Assembly: GCA_902782895.1 (NCBI GenBank)
Contig: CACZPA010000169.1
Location: 1-29,927, forward strand
Direction of reading: 5' to 3'
Length of the DNA stretch: 29,927 nt
Source: an uncultured Eubacteriales bacterium
Lineage (GTDB): Bacteria > Bacillota > Clostridia > Lachnospirales > Bianqueaceae
The position numbers were made by a program, and so were the translations under genes. The notes under the pieces are model-generated. The model was not told where the DNA came from. It did not search any database and saw only the letters and a list, made by a program, of their open reading frames with translations. Shown here piece by piece: positions 7,998 through 15,287 of this stretch (position 1 is its first letter; each line of letters starts with the position of its first letter).

Positions 7998-8026
7998 ATT
8001 ATACCACAAATTGAAAAGGAAGAAAA
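7998..8026 (-). promoter_or_regulatory. Extended -10 promoter of the minus-strand operon
   Basis: On the minus strand, TGG-TATAAT (TATAAT at 8003-7998) is a perfect -10 with the TGn extension. The -35 area at 17-base spacing (8026-8021, TTTTCT) is weak, as is common for extended -10 promoters. It lies about 30 bases before the ATG of the TIM-barrel gene. Confidence 0.7.
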
Positions 8027-8090
8027 GGAAAACACAGAGCAATCTCTGAAAAACGGATCACAGGGGCGTTGGGTTCTTTATATCATAAGA

Positions 8091-8134
8091 TGTTAATATT
8101 TTAGTTGAGATATGAGAGGAATTGTGTTAATATT
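8091..8134 (+). promoter_or_regulatory. Candidate promoter with a 10-base direct repeat
   Basis: TTGAGA (8105-8110), a 17-base spacer and TAATAT (8128-8133) form a plausible but weak promoter for the sialidase-like gene. The sequence TGTTAATATT occurs twice (8091-8100 and 8125-8134), the second copy covering the -10. The spacing of 34 bases, just over three helical turns, would suit a dimeric or cooperative regulator. The repeat is seen; its function is inferred. Confidence 0.45.
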
Positions 8135-8200
8135 AGGATCAGTTGTTTTAATAGCACTGCAATGAGTCCATGCGCGGGCAAGCCAGAGGAGGGGACAGAT

Positions 8201-10087
8201 ATGACATACCGGGAAGAGCTTCTGCAGAGCGATCCGATTCGGGTTGAGGGCAGTAAGAACGCGGATATCCGTTTCCACGACGGTGGTCTGCCGCATGTAA
8301 AGGGTGTGAAAAACTATCAGATCCTGCGGGCCTGCCGGAATCCGGAATGCGCGATCGACGGCCTTGGCTGGACCTATAATCACGCGCCGATGATCGCCTG
8401 GTGGCAAGGACGGTTCTTCGTGGAATATCTGTCCAATACAAAGACAGAGCATGAGCCGCCGTCACAGACCCTGCTCTCCGTATCGGAAGACGGTCGGCAC
8501 TGGAGCGATCCGGTAATGGTTTTCCCGACGATCGAGGTCCCGACAGCGCCGTATGCTGGCCCGGGTAAAGAGCTGCTCGGGGATACGGTCATCCCGAACT
8601 GTCATCAGCGGATGGGTTTCTATGTGACAAGCACGGGCAGACTGCTCGTGAGCGCTTTTTACGGGATTTCGCCGCATATTCATCTGAATCCGAATAATGG
8701 CTACGGGATCGGGCGTGTGGTCCGCGAGATCTATCCGGACCTGAGCTATTCGCCGGTTTATTTCCTGCGGTATAACGAGCCGGGCGGATACAACCGCGGG
8801 AATATCGATGTTTTTCCCTGTTTTGAAGAGGCGGAGGACGCGGGTTTTGTCGAAGGTTGCCGCGAATTCCTGAATAACCGGCTGGTTGTACAGCAATGGT
8901 GGGAGGAGCAGCGCTACGATACGGAGCTTTTCACTGCTCCGGGCGGCGCGGCGCTTTCATATTACACACTGCCGGACGGGGACGTGATCGGGATCTATAA
9001 GACCGGTGCTGTGATCCGTTCATCGGACCGGGGTGAGACATGGTCGGACAAGGTCAACGCCTGGTCGCTGGAGACCAATACGGCGAAGGTCTGGGGCGAG
9101 AAAACACAGGACGGCCGGTACGCTCTCGTCTATAATCCGTCGCGGAACGGCGCACACAGGTGGCCGCTTGCGATCGTAACCGGAGAGGACGGAATTCATT
9201 TCGCGGATATGGCCGCACTCGTGCCGGAGATCAGCCCCTGCCGTTATGAAGGCGGACTGAAGAACTTCGGCGCGCAGTATATGCGCGGGATCGCGGAGTG
9301 CAATCCGCGGCCGGAGGAGCAGAAGCTCCGCATGACTTACAGTATAAATAAAGAAGATATCTGGGCGTTGGAGGCTCCGCTGCCGATCACCAGCATAGAA
9401 AATGCAGACGTCAAGGACGATTTTGCCGCGATGGAGCCGCATACGGAGCTCCGCGACTGGAATCTGTATATTCCGAAATGGTGTGACGTGGATGTGGAGG
9501 ACGTGCCGGAAGGTCGCGGACTGGTACTGCGGGACGCAGATCCGTATGACCGCGTACGGGCAGAGAGGCTCGTCGCGGCAGGGGACAGGACACAGGTGGT
9601 TTTCCGCATTAATCCGGCCTGCCTGCGGAACGGATCGTCTGCAGTGATCCAGGCAGAAGACGCGCATGGGAAAGAAGCCGTGCGCATGATTTTCTGCCCG
9701 GACGGCTGGATCTGGGTCAAGGGCGGCGGCTCCGCACGCCGGTGGGAAGAGTATCCGGCTGGATGGCTGCGGGTCGAGATGCTGCTGGACTGCGTCAAAG
9801 GATCTGCGAGGATCACGGTCGCGCCGGACGGCGGCGATCAGCCCGGAAGCGGGATAACACCGGGCAGCGGCGAGGCTGCCGTGAAGGCTTTCTCCTTCAA
9901 CCAGCCGCTCGAGTCCGTCGCGAGAATCGTTTTTACGACAAAAGAAACGCTTCCCTGGCCGACGATCGAGGATGACGGGGTCGGCGGCATGATTCACGAC
10001 CTGCCGGACGACCGGCGCAGGGACGAATCTTACTGGATTCTGGGGAGCTTTGAAGCGAGAAGCAGCAGTGAGACTGATTTTGACTGA
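8201..10087 (+). CDS. Sialidase-like BNR/Asp-box beta-propeller protein
   Basis: A 628-residue protein with the Asp-box repeats of sialidase-type beta-propellers: S-E-D-G-R-H-W at 95-101, the perfect S-S-D-R-G-E-T-W at 274-281, and a degenerate G-E-D-G-I-H-F further on. The first ~410 residues should form the propeller; the last ~200 look like a beta-sandwich, with an Asp/Gly/Pro-rich turn. The ATG at 8201 is preferred over the longer frame from 8105 because AGAGGAGGGG ends six bases upstream. No signal peptide or anchor is present, so it acts inside the cell, unlike classic secreted sialidases. It lies divergent to the TIM-barrel gene and 33 bases before the atp operon. Substrate unknown; glycoside hydrolase or lyase on a small glycan is likely. 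Confidence 0.78.
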   Translation: MTYREELLQSDPIRVEGSKNADIRFHDGGLPHVKGVKNYQILRACRNPECAIDGLGWTYNHAPMIAWWQGRFFVEYLSNTKTEHEPPSQTLLSVSEDGRHWSDPVMVFPTIEVPTAPYAGPGKELLGDTVIPNCHQRMGFYVTSTGRLLVSAFYGISPHIHLNPNNGYGIGRVVREIYPDLSYSPVYFLRYNEPGGYNRGNIDVFPCFEEAEDAGFVEGCREFLNNRLVVQQWWEEQRYDTELFTAPGGAALSYYTLPDGDVIGIYKTGAVIRSSDRGETWSDKVNAWSLETNTAKVWGEKTQDGRYALVYNPSRNGAHRWPLAIVTGEDGIHFADMAALVPEISPCRYEGGLKNFGAQYMRGIAECNPRPEEQKLRMTYSINKEDIWALEAPLPITSIENADVKDDFAAMEPHTELRDWNLYIPKWCDVDVEDVPEGRGLVLRDADPYDRVRAERLVAAGDRTQVVFRINPACLRNGSSAVIQAEDAHGKEAVRMIFCPDGWIWVKGGGSARRWEEYPAGWLRVEMLLDCVKGSARITVAPDGGDQPGSGITPGSGEAAVKAFSFNQPLESVARIVFTTKETLPWPTIEDDGVGGMIHDLPDDRRRDESYWILGSFEARSSSETDFD

Positions 10088-10120
10088 TATTTCATTATGT
10101 ACGAAAGGGGGCGGATCCGC

Positions 10121-10591
10121 GTGCAGCTCGATCCTGTAGTTAAGAAAGAAACAGGCTATATTGCGCTCTGGACACTGATTTTAAGCGTTCTGATGGAAGC
10201 GGTCTTCCTGATCCTGCGCAAGTGGGGTCTGCCGGTCCTTTTCGGCAATTTGCTGGGAGGCGGCGTGGCGATCGCGAACTTCCTGCTGATGGGGATGACG
10301 CTGACCCGTGCGCTGACGATGGAGCAGAAAAAAGCCAGACTGACAGCGATTCTCTCTCAGATCGGACGGTATCTGCTGCTTGCTCTGGCAATGGTTCTGG
10401 GGTTCAAGCTGCCGTTTCTGAATCCCTGGGCGACGATTATTCCGCTGCTTTTCCCGCGGTTCGCGATAATGCTGAGGGCAAGGCGCGGCCAGCCCGGGCC
10501 TGATACAAGTAGTCAGGCCGAGGCTGACATCGGCGGGCAAACCAATACCGGCGGCCAGCCCGAAGTAAAGGCAGGTGATGCAAATGAATGA
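10121..10591 (+). CDS. atpI: ATP synthase I-like accessory membrane protein
   Basis: A 156-residue small membrane protein in the place usually taken by AtpI, which helps assemble the c-ring. It has about four hydrophobic segments (YIALWTLILSVLMEAVFLIL, LLGGGVAIANFLLMGM, IGRYLLLALAMVLGF, ATIIPLLFPRFAIML) and a Gly/Gln/Asp-rich hydrophilic tail. The GTG at 10121 is preferred because AAAGGGGG lies nine bases upstream, whereas the in-frame ATG at 10097 has no ribosome site. It begins 33 bases after the sialidase-like gene with no terminator between, so read-through into the atp operon is possible. The family assignment rests on position, topology and size. Confidence 0.8.
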   Translation: MQLDPVVKKETGYIALWTLILSVLMEAVFLILRKWGLPVLFGNLLGGGVAIANFLLMGMTLTRALTMEQKKARLTAILSQIGRYLLLALAMVLGFKLPFLNPWATIIPLLFPRFAIMLRARRGQPGPDTSSQAEADIGGQTNTGGQPEVKAGDANE

Positions 10592-11471
10592 TAAAACAAA
10601 GTTCCGCCTGATCGATATTCTTCTGATCATAGGCATGATCCTGCCGCTTGCCGCGGCGATGGCGGTGAAGATCCTTTTCACCCCGTATGAGGAGGGCATA
10701 GCGGTGCACGGCGCGCTGGTCTTCTTTACGATCCCGATGCCGCTGCAGGAGCTGCCGATCGCGGAGTCACAGATCAATTCCTGGATGCTGATCATTTCGA
10801 TCTTTTTCTTCTGCCTGTTCATGACGCACGGCACGAAGGAAAAAGCCGACACGAAGAGACAGCATATCTGCGAATGGATCGTGGAGAAGACGGACAGTCT
10901 CGTCGGCGAAAACATGGGAGAATACTTCAAGGGCTTCTCGCCTTTTGTCGGAGCGGTTCTCGCGCTCTCCGCGTTCTCGAGTCTGCTGTCGCTGCTCGGA
11001 CTGTACGCGCCGACTTCTGACATCAATATCATTGCCGGCTGGGCGATCCTGGTCTTCCTGCTGATCACCTATTATAAGATGAAATGCGGCCCGCTGCATT
11101 ATCTGAAGAGCTTTACAGAGCCGGTCGCGGTTATGCTGCCGATGAATATCATCAGCGAAATCGCGACACCCGTATCCATGACGTTCCGTCATTACGGAAA
11201 CGTGATGTCCGGGTCGATCATTTCGATCCTTATCGCGGCCGCGCTGCAGGGCCTGTCCAGACTTCTGCTCGGCTGGCTGCCCGGAGTGCTTGGCGAGATC
11301 CCGTTCCTGCAGATCGGACTGCCCGCCGTGCTGTCCGTGTACTTCGACGTTTTCAGCGGAATGCTGCAGGCCTTTATCTTCGCCATGCTGACGATGATGT
11401 ACGTTTCCTCGGCGTTCCCGGCGGACGATTACGCCGCCCGGCAGGCCCGCAAACGGAAGAAAAACGCTTAA
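10584..11471 (+). CDS. atpB: F-type ATP synthase subunit a
   Basis: A 295-residue membrane stator subunit that forms the two ion half-channels against the c-ring. The key helix reads TPVSMTFRHYGNVMSGS; Arg202 is the equivalent of the essential E. coli Arg210 (LRLFGN). Other membrane segments are the first helix IDILLIIGMILPLAAAMAV, the segment around SWMLIISIFFFCLFM and the final AFIFAMLTMMYVSSAF. The ATG at 10584 has AGG eight bases upstream; in-frame GTG 10575 and ATG 10578 are alternatives. It overlaps the atpI end by 8 bases. The C-terminal tail is strongly basic. Confidence 0.94.
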   Translation: MNDKTKFRLIDILLIIGMILPLAAAMAVKILFTPYEEGIAVHGALVFFTIPMPLQELPIAESQINSWMLIISIFFFCLFMTHGTKEKADTKRQHICEWIVEKTDSLVGENMGEYFKGFSPFVGAVLALSAFSSLLSLLGLYAPTSDINIIAGWAILVFLLITYYKMKCGPLHYLKSFTEPVAVMLPMNIISEIATPVSMTFRHYGNVMSGSIISILIAAALQGLSRLLLGWLPGVLGEIPFLQIGLPAVLSVYFDVFSGMLQAFIFAMLTMMYVSSAFPADDYAARQARKRKKNA

Positions 11472-11508
11472 TCGGATTCATTGAATATAATACAGGAGGT
11501 ATTACAAA

Positions 11509-11802
11509 ATGCTTGAAATCGCAATCGGAATTATTATCGGATGCTGTGCGCTTGGAGCGGGTATCGCGGCTATCGCGGGTATCGGCCCTGGTATCGGTGA
11601 AGGTAATGCCGTCGCCAGCGCCTGCGAAGCTGTCGGCAGACAGCCGGAGAGCAGAAGCGCGGTTACATCGACGATGCTTCTGGGATGCGCCGTCGCGGAA
11701 ACGACCGGTATCTACGCGCTTTTCATCGCGATCATGCTGATCTTCGTAGCGCCTAATATGTTCGTGAACGTGCTGCTGAGAGCGATTGCTTCTATTGGTT
11801 GA
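11509..11802 (+). CDS. atpE: F-type ATP synthase subunit c, Na+-type with two carboxylates
   Basis: A 97-residue hairpin proteolipid forming the rotor ring. The conserved loop RQPE (44-47) joins two helices. The ion site reads P-G-I-G-E-G on helix 1 (Glu31) and V-A-E-T-T-G-I-Y on helix 2 (Val62, Glu64, Thr65, Thr66, Tyr69). This matches the sodium signature of Ilyobacter-type rings, with Gln32 replaced by Glu, as described for the two-carboxylate ring of Fusobacterium nucleatum. Na+ coupling is therefore likely. The C-terminus extends about 12 residues beyond the usual end. AGGAGGT (11494-11500) gives a strong ribosome site, fitting the high copy number of c. Confidence 0.96.
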   Translation: MLEIAIGIIIGCCALGAGIAAIAGIGPGIGEGNAVASACEAVGRQPESRSAVTSTMLLGCAVAETTGIYALFIAIMLIFVAPNMFVNVLLRAIASIG

Positions 11803-11806
11803 CGCC

Positions 11807-12346
11807 ATGTTACAGTCACTGGATGTAATTTCCTTTAATCTCTGGCAGGTCCTGATCTCGCTTGCCAATCTGCTCGTGCTGTACCTGATCCTGAAACATT
11901 TCCTGTACAAGCCGATCCGCAAGGCGCTCGAGAAGCGTCAGCAGACGCTGGATGAGGAGTACAGCAAAGCGGAAGGCGCAAGAGCGTCCGCGCAGCAGTA
12001 TGAAGCGGACTGGAACGGCAGGATGCAGACCGCGGAGACTGAGGCCGACCGGATCGTCGCGGCTTCGGAGGCGCGCGCGCAGGAGCGCGATCGCGCTATG
12101 CTGAAGGACGCGAAGCAGCGTGCCGGAGAAATCATCCGTCAGGCAGAGGCCGAGGCGGAGCTGGAGAAAAAGAAAGCCGGACAGGAGATCCGTCAGAACA
12201 TCATCGATCTGTCGGCGCTGCTGGCGGAGCAGGTGCTGCCGGGACAGCTGGATGAGGAAGGGCATGAGGCCCTGATCGATTCGGTGATCCGGGAGCTCGA
12301 CAAGACCGGAAGCGACGGAGCGGCCGGGTATAGAGGTAGAGGCTGA
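11807..12346 (+). CDS. atpF: F-type ATP synthase subunit b
   Basis: A 179-residue peripheral stalk subunit: one N-terminal membrane helix (about 10-32; FNLWQVLISLANLLVLYLIL) followed by a long charged coiled coil rich in Ala, Glu, Lys and Arg, which dimerises and binds delta. The ATG at 11807 is preferred; a TTG at 11786 in frame would overlap atpE by 17 bases. No clear ribosome site precedes the ATG, which lies four bases after the atpE stop, so coupling is likely. The end overlaps atpH by one base (TGATG). The C-terminus carries a short Gly/Arg tail. Confidence 0.94.
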   Translation: MLQSLDVISFNLWQVLISLANLLVLYLILKHFLYKPIRKALEKRQQTLDEEYSKAEGARASAQQYEADWNGRMQTAETEADRIVAASEARAQERDRAMLKDAKQRAGEIIRQAEAEAELEKKKAGQEIRQNIIDLSALLAEQVLPGQLDEEGHEALIDSVIRELDKTGSDGAAGYRGRG

Positions 12347-12873
12347 TGACACCGGCAGGAGAATACGCATCGGCTTTGTTTTCGCTGGCGGAAGAACAGA
12401 ATCTGACCGCACAGGTACAGGATGGCCTGCATCTGGTACGTCAGGTCATCGCGGAAACAGACGGATATCTGGAATATCTGGCGTCGCCCGCGGTGCCGAA
12501 GCAGGCGCGGATCCATTCGCTGCAGGCACTCGAGGGACAGGTCCCGGAATGTGTGATTTCTTTCCTGGCTGTGATCCTGACGCACAGAAGAGCACGGCTG
12601 ATTCCGGAGATGATCACAGAGTACGATAAGCTCTGCGACCTGAAATACGGGATCGTACGGGCGGTCGCGACGACAGCGGTCGTCATGCCGGAGAGCCGCC
12701 GCAAAGCCCTGGAAGCGGCGCTTGCCGCCCGCACCGGGAAGAACGTACAGGTTCAGTATGTGACGGATCCTGCCGTGATCGGAGGGATCCGGATCGAGAT
12801 GGACGGAGTTCTGATGGACGGCACGACCCTTGGCCGTTTGAAACAGCTTAAGAATGTAATGGAGAGGCTATGA
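12346..12873 (+). CDS. atpH: F-type ATP synthase subunit delta
   Basis: A 175-residue stator subunit joining b to the alpha N-termini. The OSCP/delta pattern is clear: helical N-terminal domain starting with EYASALFSLAEEQ, the middle FLAVILTHRRARLIPEMI, and the end DPAVIGGIRIEMDGVLMDGT followed by LKQLKNVM. The size is normal for the family. The start overlaps the atpF stop by one base and the end overlaps atpA by four bases (ATGA), so the three genes are translationally coupled. Confidence 0.94.
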   Translation: MTPAGEYASALFSLAEEQNLTAQVQDGLHLVRQVIAETDGYLEYLASPAVPKQARIHSLQALEGQVPECVISFLAVILTHRRARLIPEMITEYDKLCDLKYGIVRAVATTAVVMPESRRKALEAALAARTGKNVQVQYVTDPAVIGGIRIEMDGVLMDGTTLGRLKQLKNVMERL

Positions 12874-14429
12874 GCAGACAGACAGATGAAATCAGCAGTA
12901 TTCTGAAGAATGAAATTCGGAATTATAAAAGCAGCATTGAGATGGAGGAGACCGGAACCGTTATCGAAGTCGGTGACGGAATCGCCAGAGCGTACGGACT
13001 GCGCAGCTGCATGGCTAATGAGCTGCTGTCCTTCGATTCCGGTCATTACGGGATGGCGTTGAATCTGGAAGAGGATTCCGTTTCCATCGCGGTCCTGTCC
13101 AATGACAACGGGATCCGTGAGGGATCCATTGTAAAGAGGACCGGCAGAGTCCTGTCCGTTCCGGTCGGAAGCGCACTGCTCGGACGCGTTGTGAACGCGC
13201 TTGGCGAGCCGATCGACGGTAAAGGACCGATCCTGAAGGACGGAGAGAGGCCGATCGAGGCAAATGCTCCGGGCATCATCGAACGGAAAAGCGTTTCGGT
13301 GCCGCTGCAGACCGGTGTCGTCGCGATCGACAGCATGATCCCGATCGGACGGGGACAGCGAGAGCTGATCATCGGCGACCGGCAGACCGGTAAATCCGAG
13401 CTCGCGATCGATACGATCATCAATCAGCGGAATACGGGTGTGCTTTGCATCTATGTCGCGATCGGACAGAAGAATTCAACCGTCGCGCAGCTGACGCAGA
13501 TGCTGGCAGACAACGGAGCGCTCGGCTATACAATCATCGTCTCGGCCTCCGCTTCGGAATCCGCGCCGCTGCAGTATATCGCGCCGTATTCGGGATGCGC
13601 GATGGCGGAGTATTTCAGAGAGCAGGGCAAGGACGTCCTGATCATCTATGATGATCTGTCCAAGCACGCGGTCGCGTACCGTGCGCTTTCCCTGCTGATC
13701 CGCAGGCCGCCGGGACGCGAAGCCTATCCGGGTGATGTTTTCTACCTGCACTCCAGACTGCTGGAGCGCGCGGCCTGCGTCGCGCCGGAGTACGGCGGAG
13801 GTTCGATTACGGCACTGCCGTTGATCGAGACGCAGGCGGGCGATGTTTCGGCGTATATTCCGACAAACGTAATATCGATCACGGACGGACAGATTTTCCT
13901 GGAGACGGAGCTTTTCCACGCGGGCGTTATACCGGCGATCAATCCCGGTATCTCCGTAAGCCGTGTCGGCGGATCGGCGCAGCTTAAGGGCATGAAGGCC
14001 GTTTCGGGCGAGCTGAAGCTGCTGTACTCCCAGTACCGCGAGCTGCAGTCTTTCGCGCAGTTCGGAAGCGATCTGGACGCGGATACCAAGAGCCGTCTGG
14101 CGCTCGGCGACCGCATCGTGGAGGTCCTGAAGCAGAAGCGGAACGCACCGGTAAGGCCGGGTTGCCAGGTTGCTGTGATCTATGCCGTCATTCACGGATA
14201 TATGAACGATGTTCCGGTCAATAAAGTACAGCGTTATATGGCCGATCTGTACAGTATGATGGAAGGGGAGCATCCGGACTGGCTGCAGAAGATCGAAGAG
14301 GGACAGTATTCCGCGGAAATCGAGGCCGAGCTGAAGCAGATCCTTTCAGAGATTCGCGTGGATCGTTATAACGCGGCCGGAAACGGTGCGGGACAGATCA
14401 CTGCCCAGGAGGCACAGCATGCCGGCTAA
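12870..14429 (+). CDS. atpA: F-type ATP synthase subunit alpha
   Basis: A 519-residue non-catalytic nucleotide-binding subunit of F1. It shows the N-terminal beta-barrel (GTVIEVGDGIARAYGL), then the P-loop G-D-R-Q-T-G-K-S (169-176), where the last residue is Ser in place of the common Thr, then the Walker B region VLIIYDDLSKHAVAYR and the signature RRPPGREAYPGDVFYLHSRL. The C-terminal helical domain is complete. Start and stop overlap the flanking genes by 4 and 11 bases. Ser for Thr in the P-loop is conservative, because both can ligate Mg2+. Confidence 0.97.
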   Translation: MSRQTDEISSILKNEIRNYKSSIEMEETGTVIEVGDGIARAYGLRSCMANELLSFDSGHYGMALNLEEDSVSIAVLSNDNGIREGSIVKRTGRVLSVPVGSALLGRVVNALGEPIDGKGPILKDGERPIEANAPGIIERKSVSVPLQTGVVAIDSMIPIGRGQRELIIGDRQTGKSELAIDTIINQRNTGVLCIYVAIGQKNSTVAQLTQMLADNGALGYTIIVSASASESAPLQYIAPYSGCAMAEYFREQGKDVLIIYDDLSKHAVAYRALSLLIRRPPGREAYPGDVFYLHSRLLERAACVAPEYGGGSITALPLIETQAGDVSAYIPTNVISITDGQIFLETELFHAGVIPAINPGISVSRVGGSAQLKGMKAVSGELKLLYSQYRELQSFAQFGSDLDADTKSRLALGDRIVEVLKQKRNAPVRPGCQVAVIYAVIHGYMNDVPVNKVQRYMADLYSMMEGEHPDWLQKIEEGQYSAEIEAELKQILSEIRVDRYNAAGNGAGQITAQEAQHAG

Positions 14430-15285
14430 TACCAGAGAGCTCCGCAGCCGGATCCGAAGCGTGGATTCGACACTGCATCTGACCAAAGCGATGGAGCTGG
14501 TCGCTTCGTCCAAGATCCGCAAGGCGACATTAAAAATGCACGCCGGGCGGGAGTACGCCGATGCGGTGACCGAAACGATCAAGGTTCTCAGCGGCTGTCA
14601 GGAGTGCAGGACCAGCCCGTATATGCGGAGAAACGCGGCGGCCGGGGACGCACAGGCGGCGCAGAATCCGGCGGCAGCGCAGAATCCAGCAGTAGCGCCG
14701 GAGCGGATCCGTCTGATCGTGATCGCGGGCGATCGCGGCATGGCGGGCGGATACAACGTCAACGTGTTCCGGGAAGCGCAGAAATACCCTGACGCGGAGA
14801 TCTACGCTATCGGACGGAAGGCCTGCGCGCGTTACGGACAGGATATCCGAGGGACAGAACAGTACTCCTACGCGGAGGCGGCTGAGCTGGCAAAACAGTT
14901 CTGCGCGGATTTTCGCAAGGGTGAGTATGACCGCCTCGGAATTCTGTATACAAAGTATGTTTCGATGATGACGCAGACAGCGGAGGTCCGTTGGGTTTTC
15001 CCGCTGACGGCACCGGAAGAGGCCGCCGCGCAGCAGGTGATTTTCGAACCGGACGCGGCAGAGGTGCTCTCGGAGACGGTTCCGTTATATGTGACCGGCA
15101 TCCTGATGGCGGCGGTCCGGGAGAGCTACGCAAGCGAGGTCAGCGCGAGAAGCGCCGCGATGAATTCGGCCGGACGTAACGCGCAGAAGATGATGGATGA
15201 TCTGAGATTGGCATATAACCGGGCGCGGCAGGGCGCGATCACACAGGAACTGACGGAGATCGTGGCCGGCGCCGGAGAGGGATAA
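14419..15285 (+). CDS. atpG: F-type ATP synthase subunit gamma with a low-complexity insert
   Basis: A 288-residue rotor shaft subunit. N- and C-terminal helices that form the coiled coil are typical (ELRSRIRSVDSTLHLTKAME; RQGAITQELTEIVAGA), with the central Rossmann-like part containing IAGDRGMAGGYN. Between them, residues about 72-94 form an Ala/Gln/Asn/Pro stretch with the repeat AQNPA, which is not part of the usual fold. The ATG at 14419 is chosen over 14386 because AGGAGG (14407-14412) lies six bases upstream. It overlaps the alpha stop by 11 bases. Confidence 0.95.
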   Translation: MPANTRELRSRIRSVDSTLHLTKAMELVASSKIRKATLKMHAGREYADAVTETIKVLSGCQECRTSPYMRRNAAAGDAQAAQNPAAAQNPAVAPERIRLIVIAGDRGMAGGYNVNVFREAQKYPDAEIYAIGRKACARYGQDIRGTEQYSYAEAAELAKQFCADFRKGEYDRLGILYTKYVSMMTQTAEVRWVFPLTAPEEAAAQQVIFEPDAAEVLSETVPLYVTGILMAAVRESYASEVSARSAAMNSAGRNAQKMMDDLRLAYNRARQGAITQELTEIVAGAGEG

Positions 15286-15287
15286 TC

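Noticed and set aside
9020..9997. 325-residue minus-strand frame under the sialidase-like gene
   Set aside because: The opposite frame carries Asp-box motifs and a ribosome site; this one is a shadow.
11786..11806. TTG start for atpF
   Set aside because: It would overlap atpE by 17 bases without a ribosome site; the ATG at 11807 matches the usual b-subunit N-terminus.
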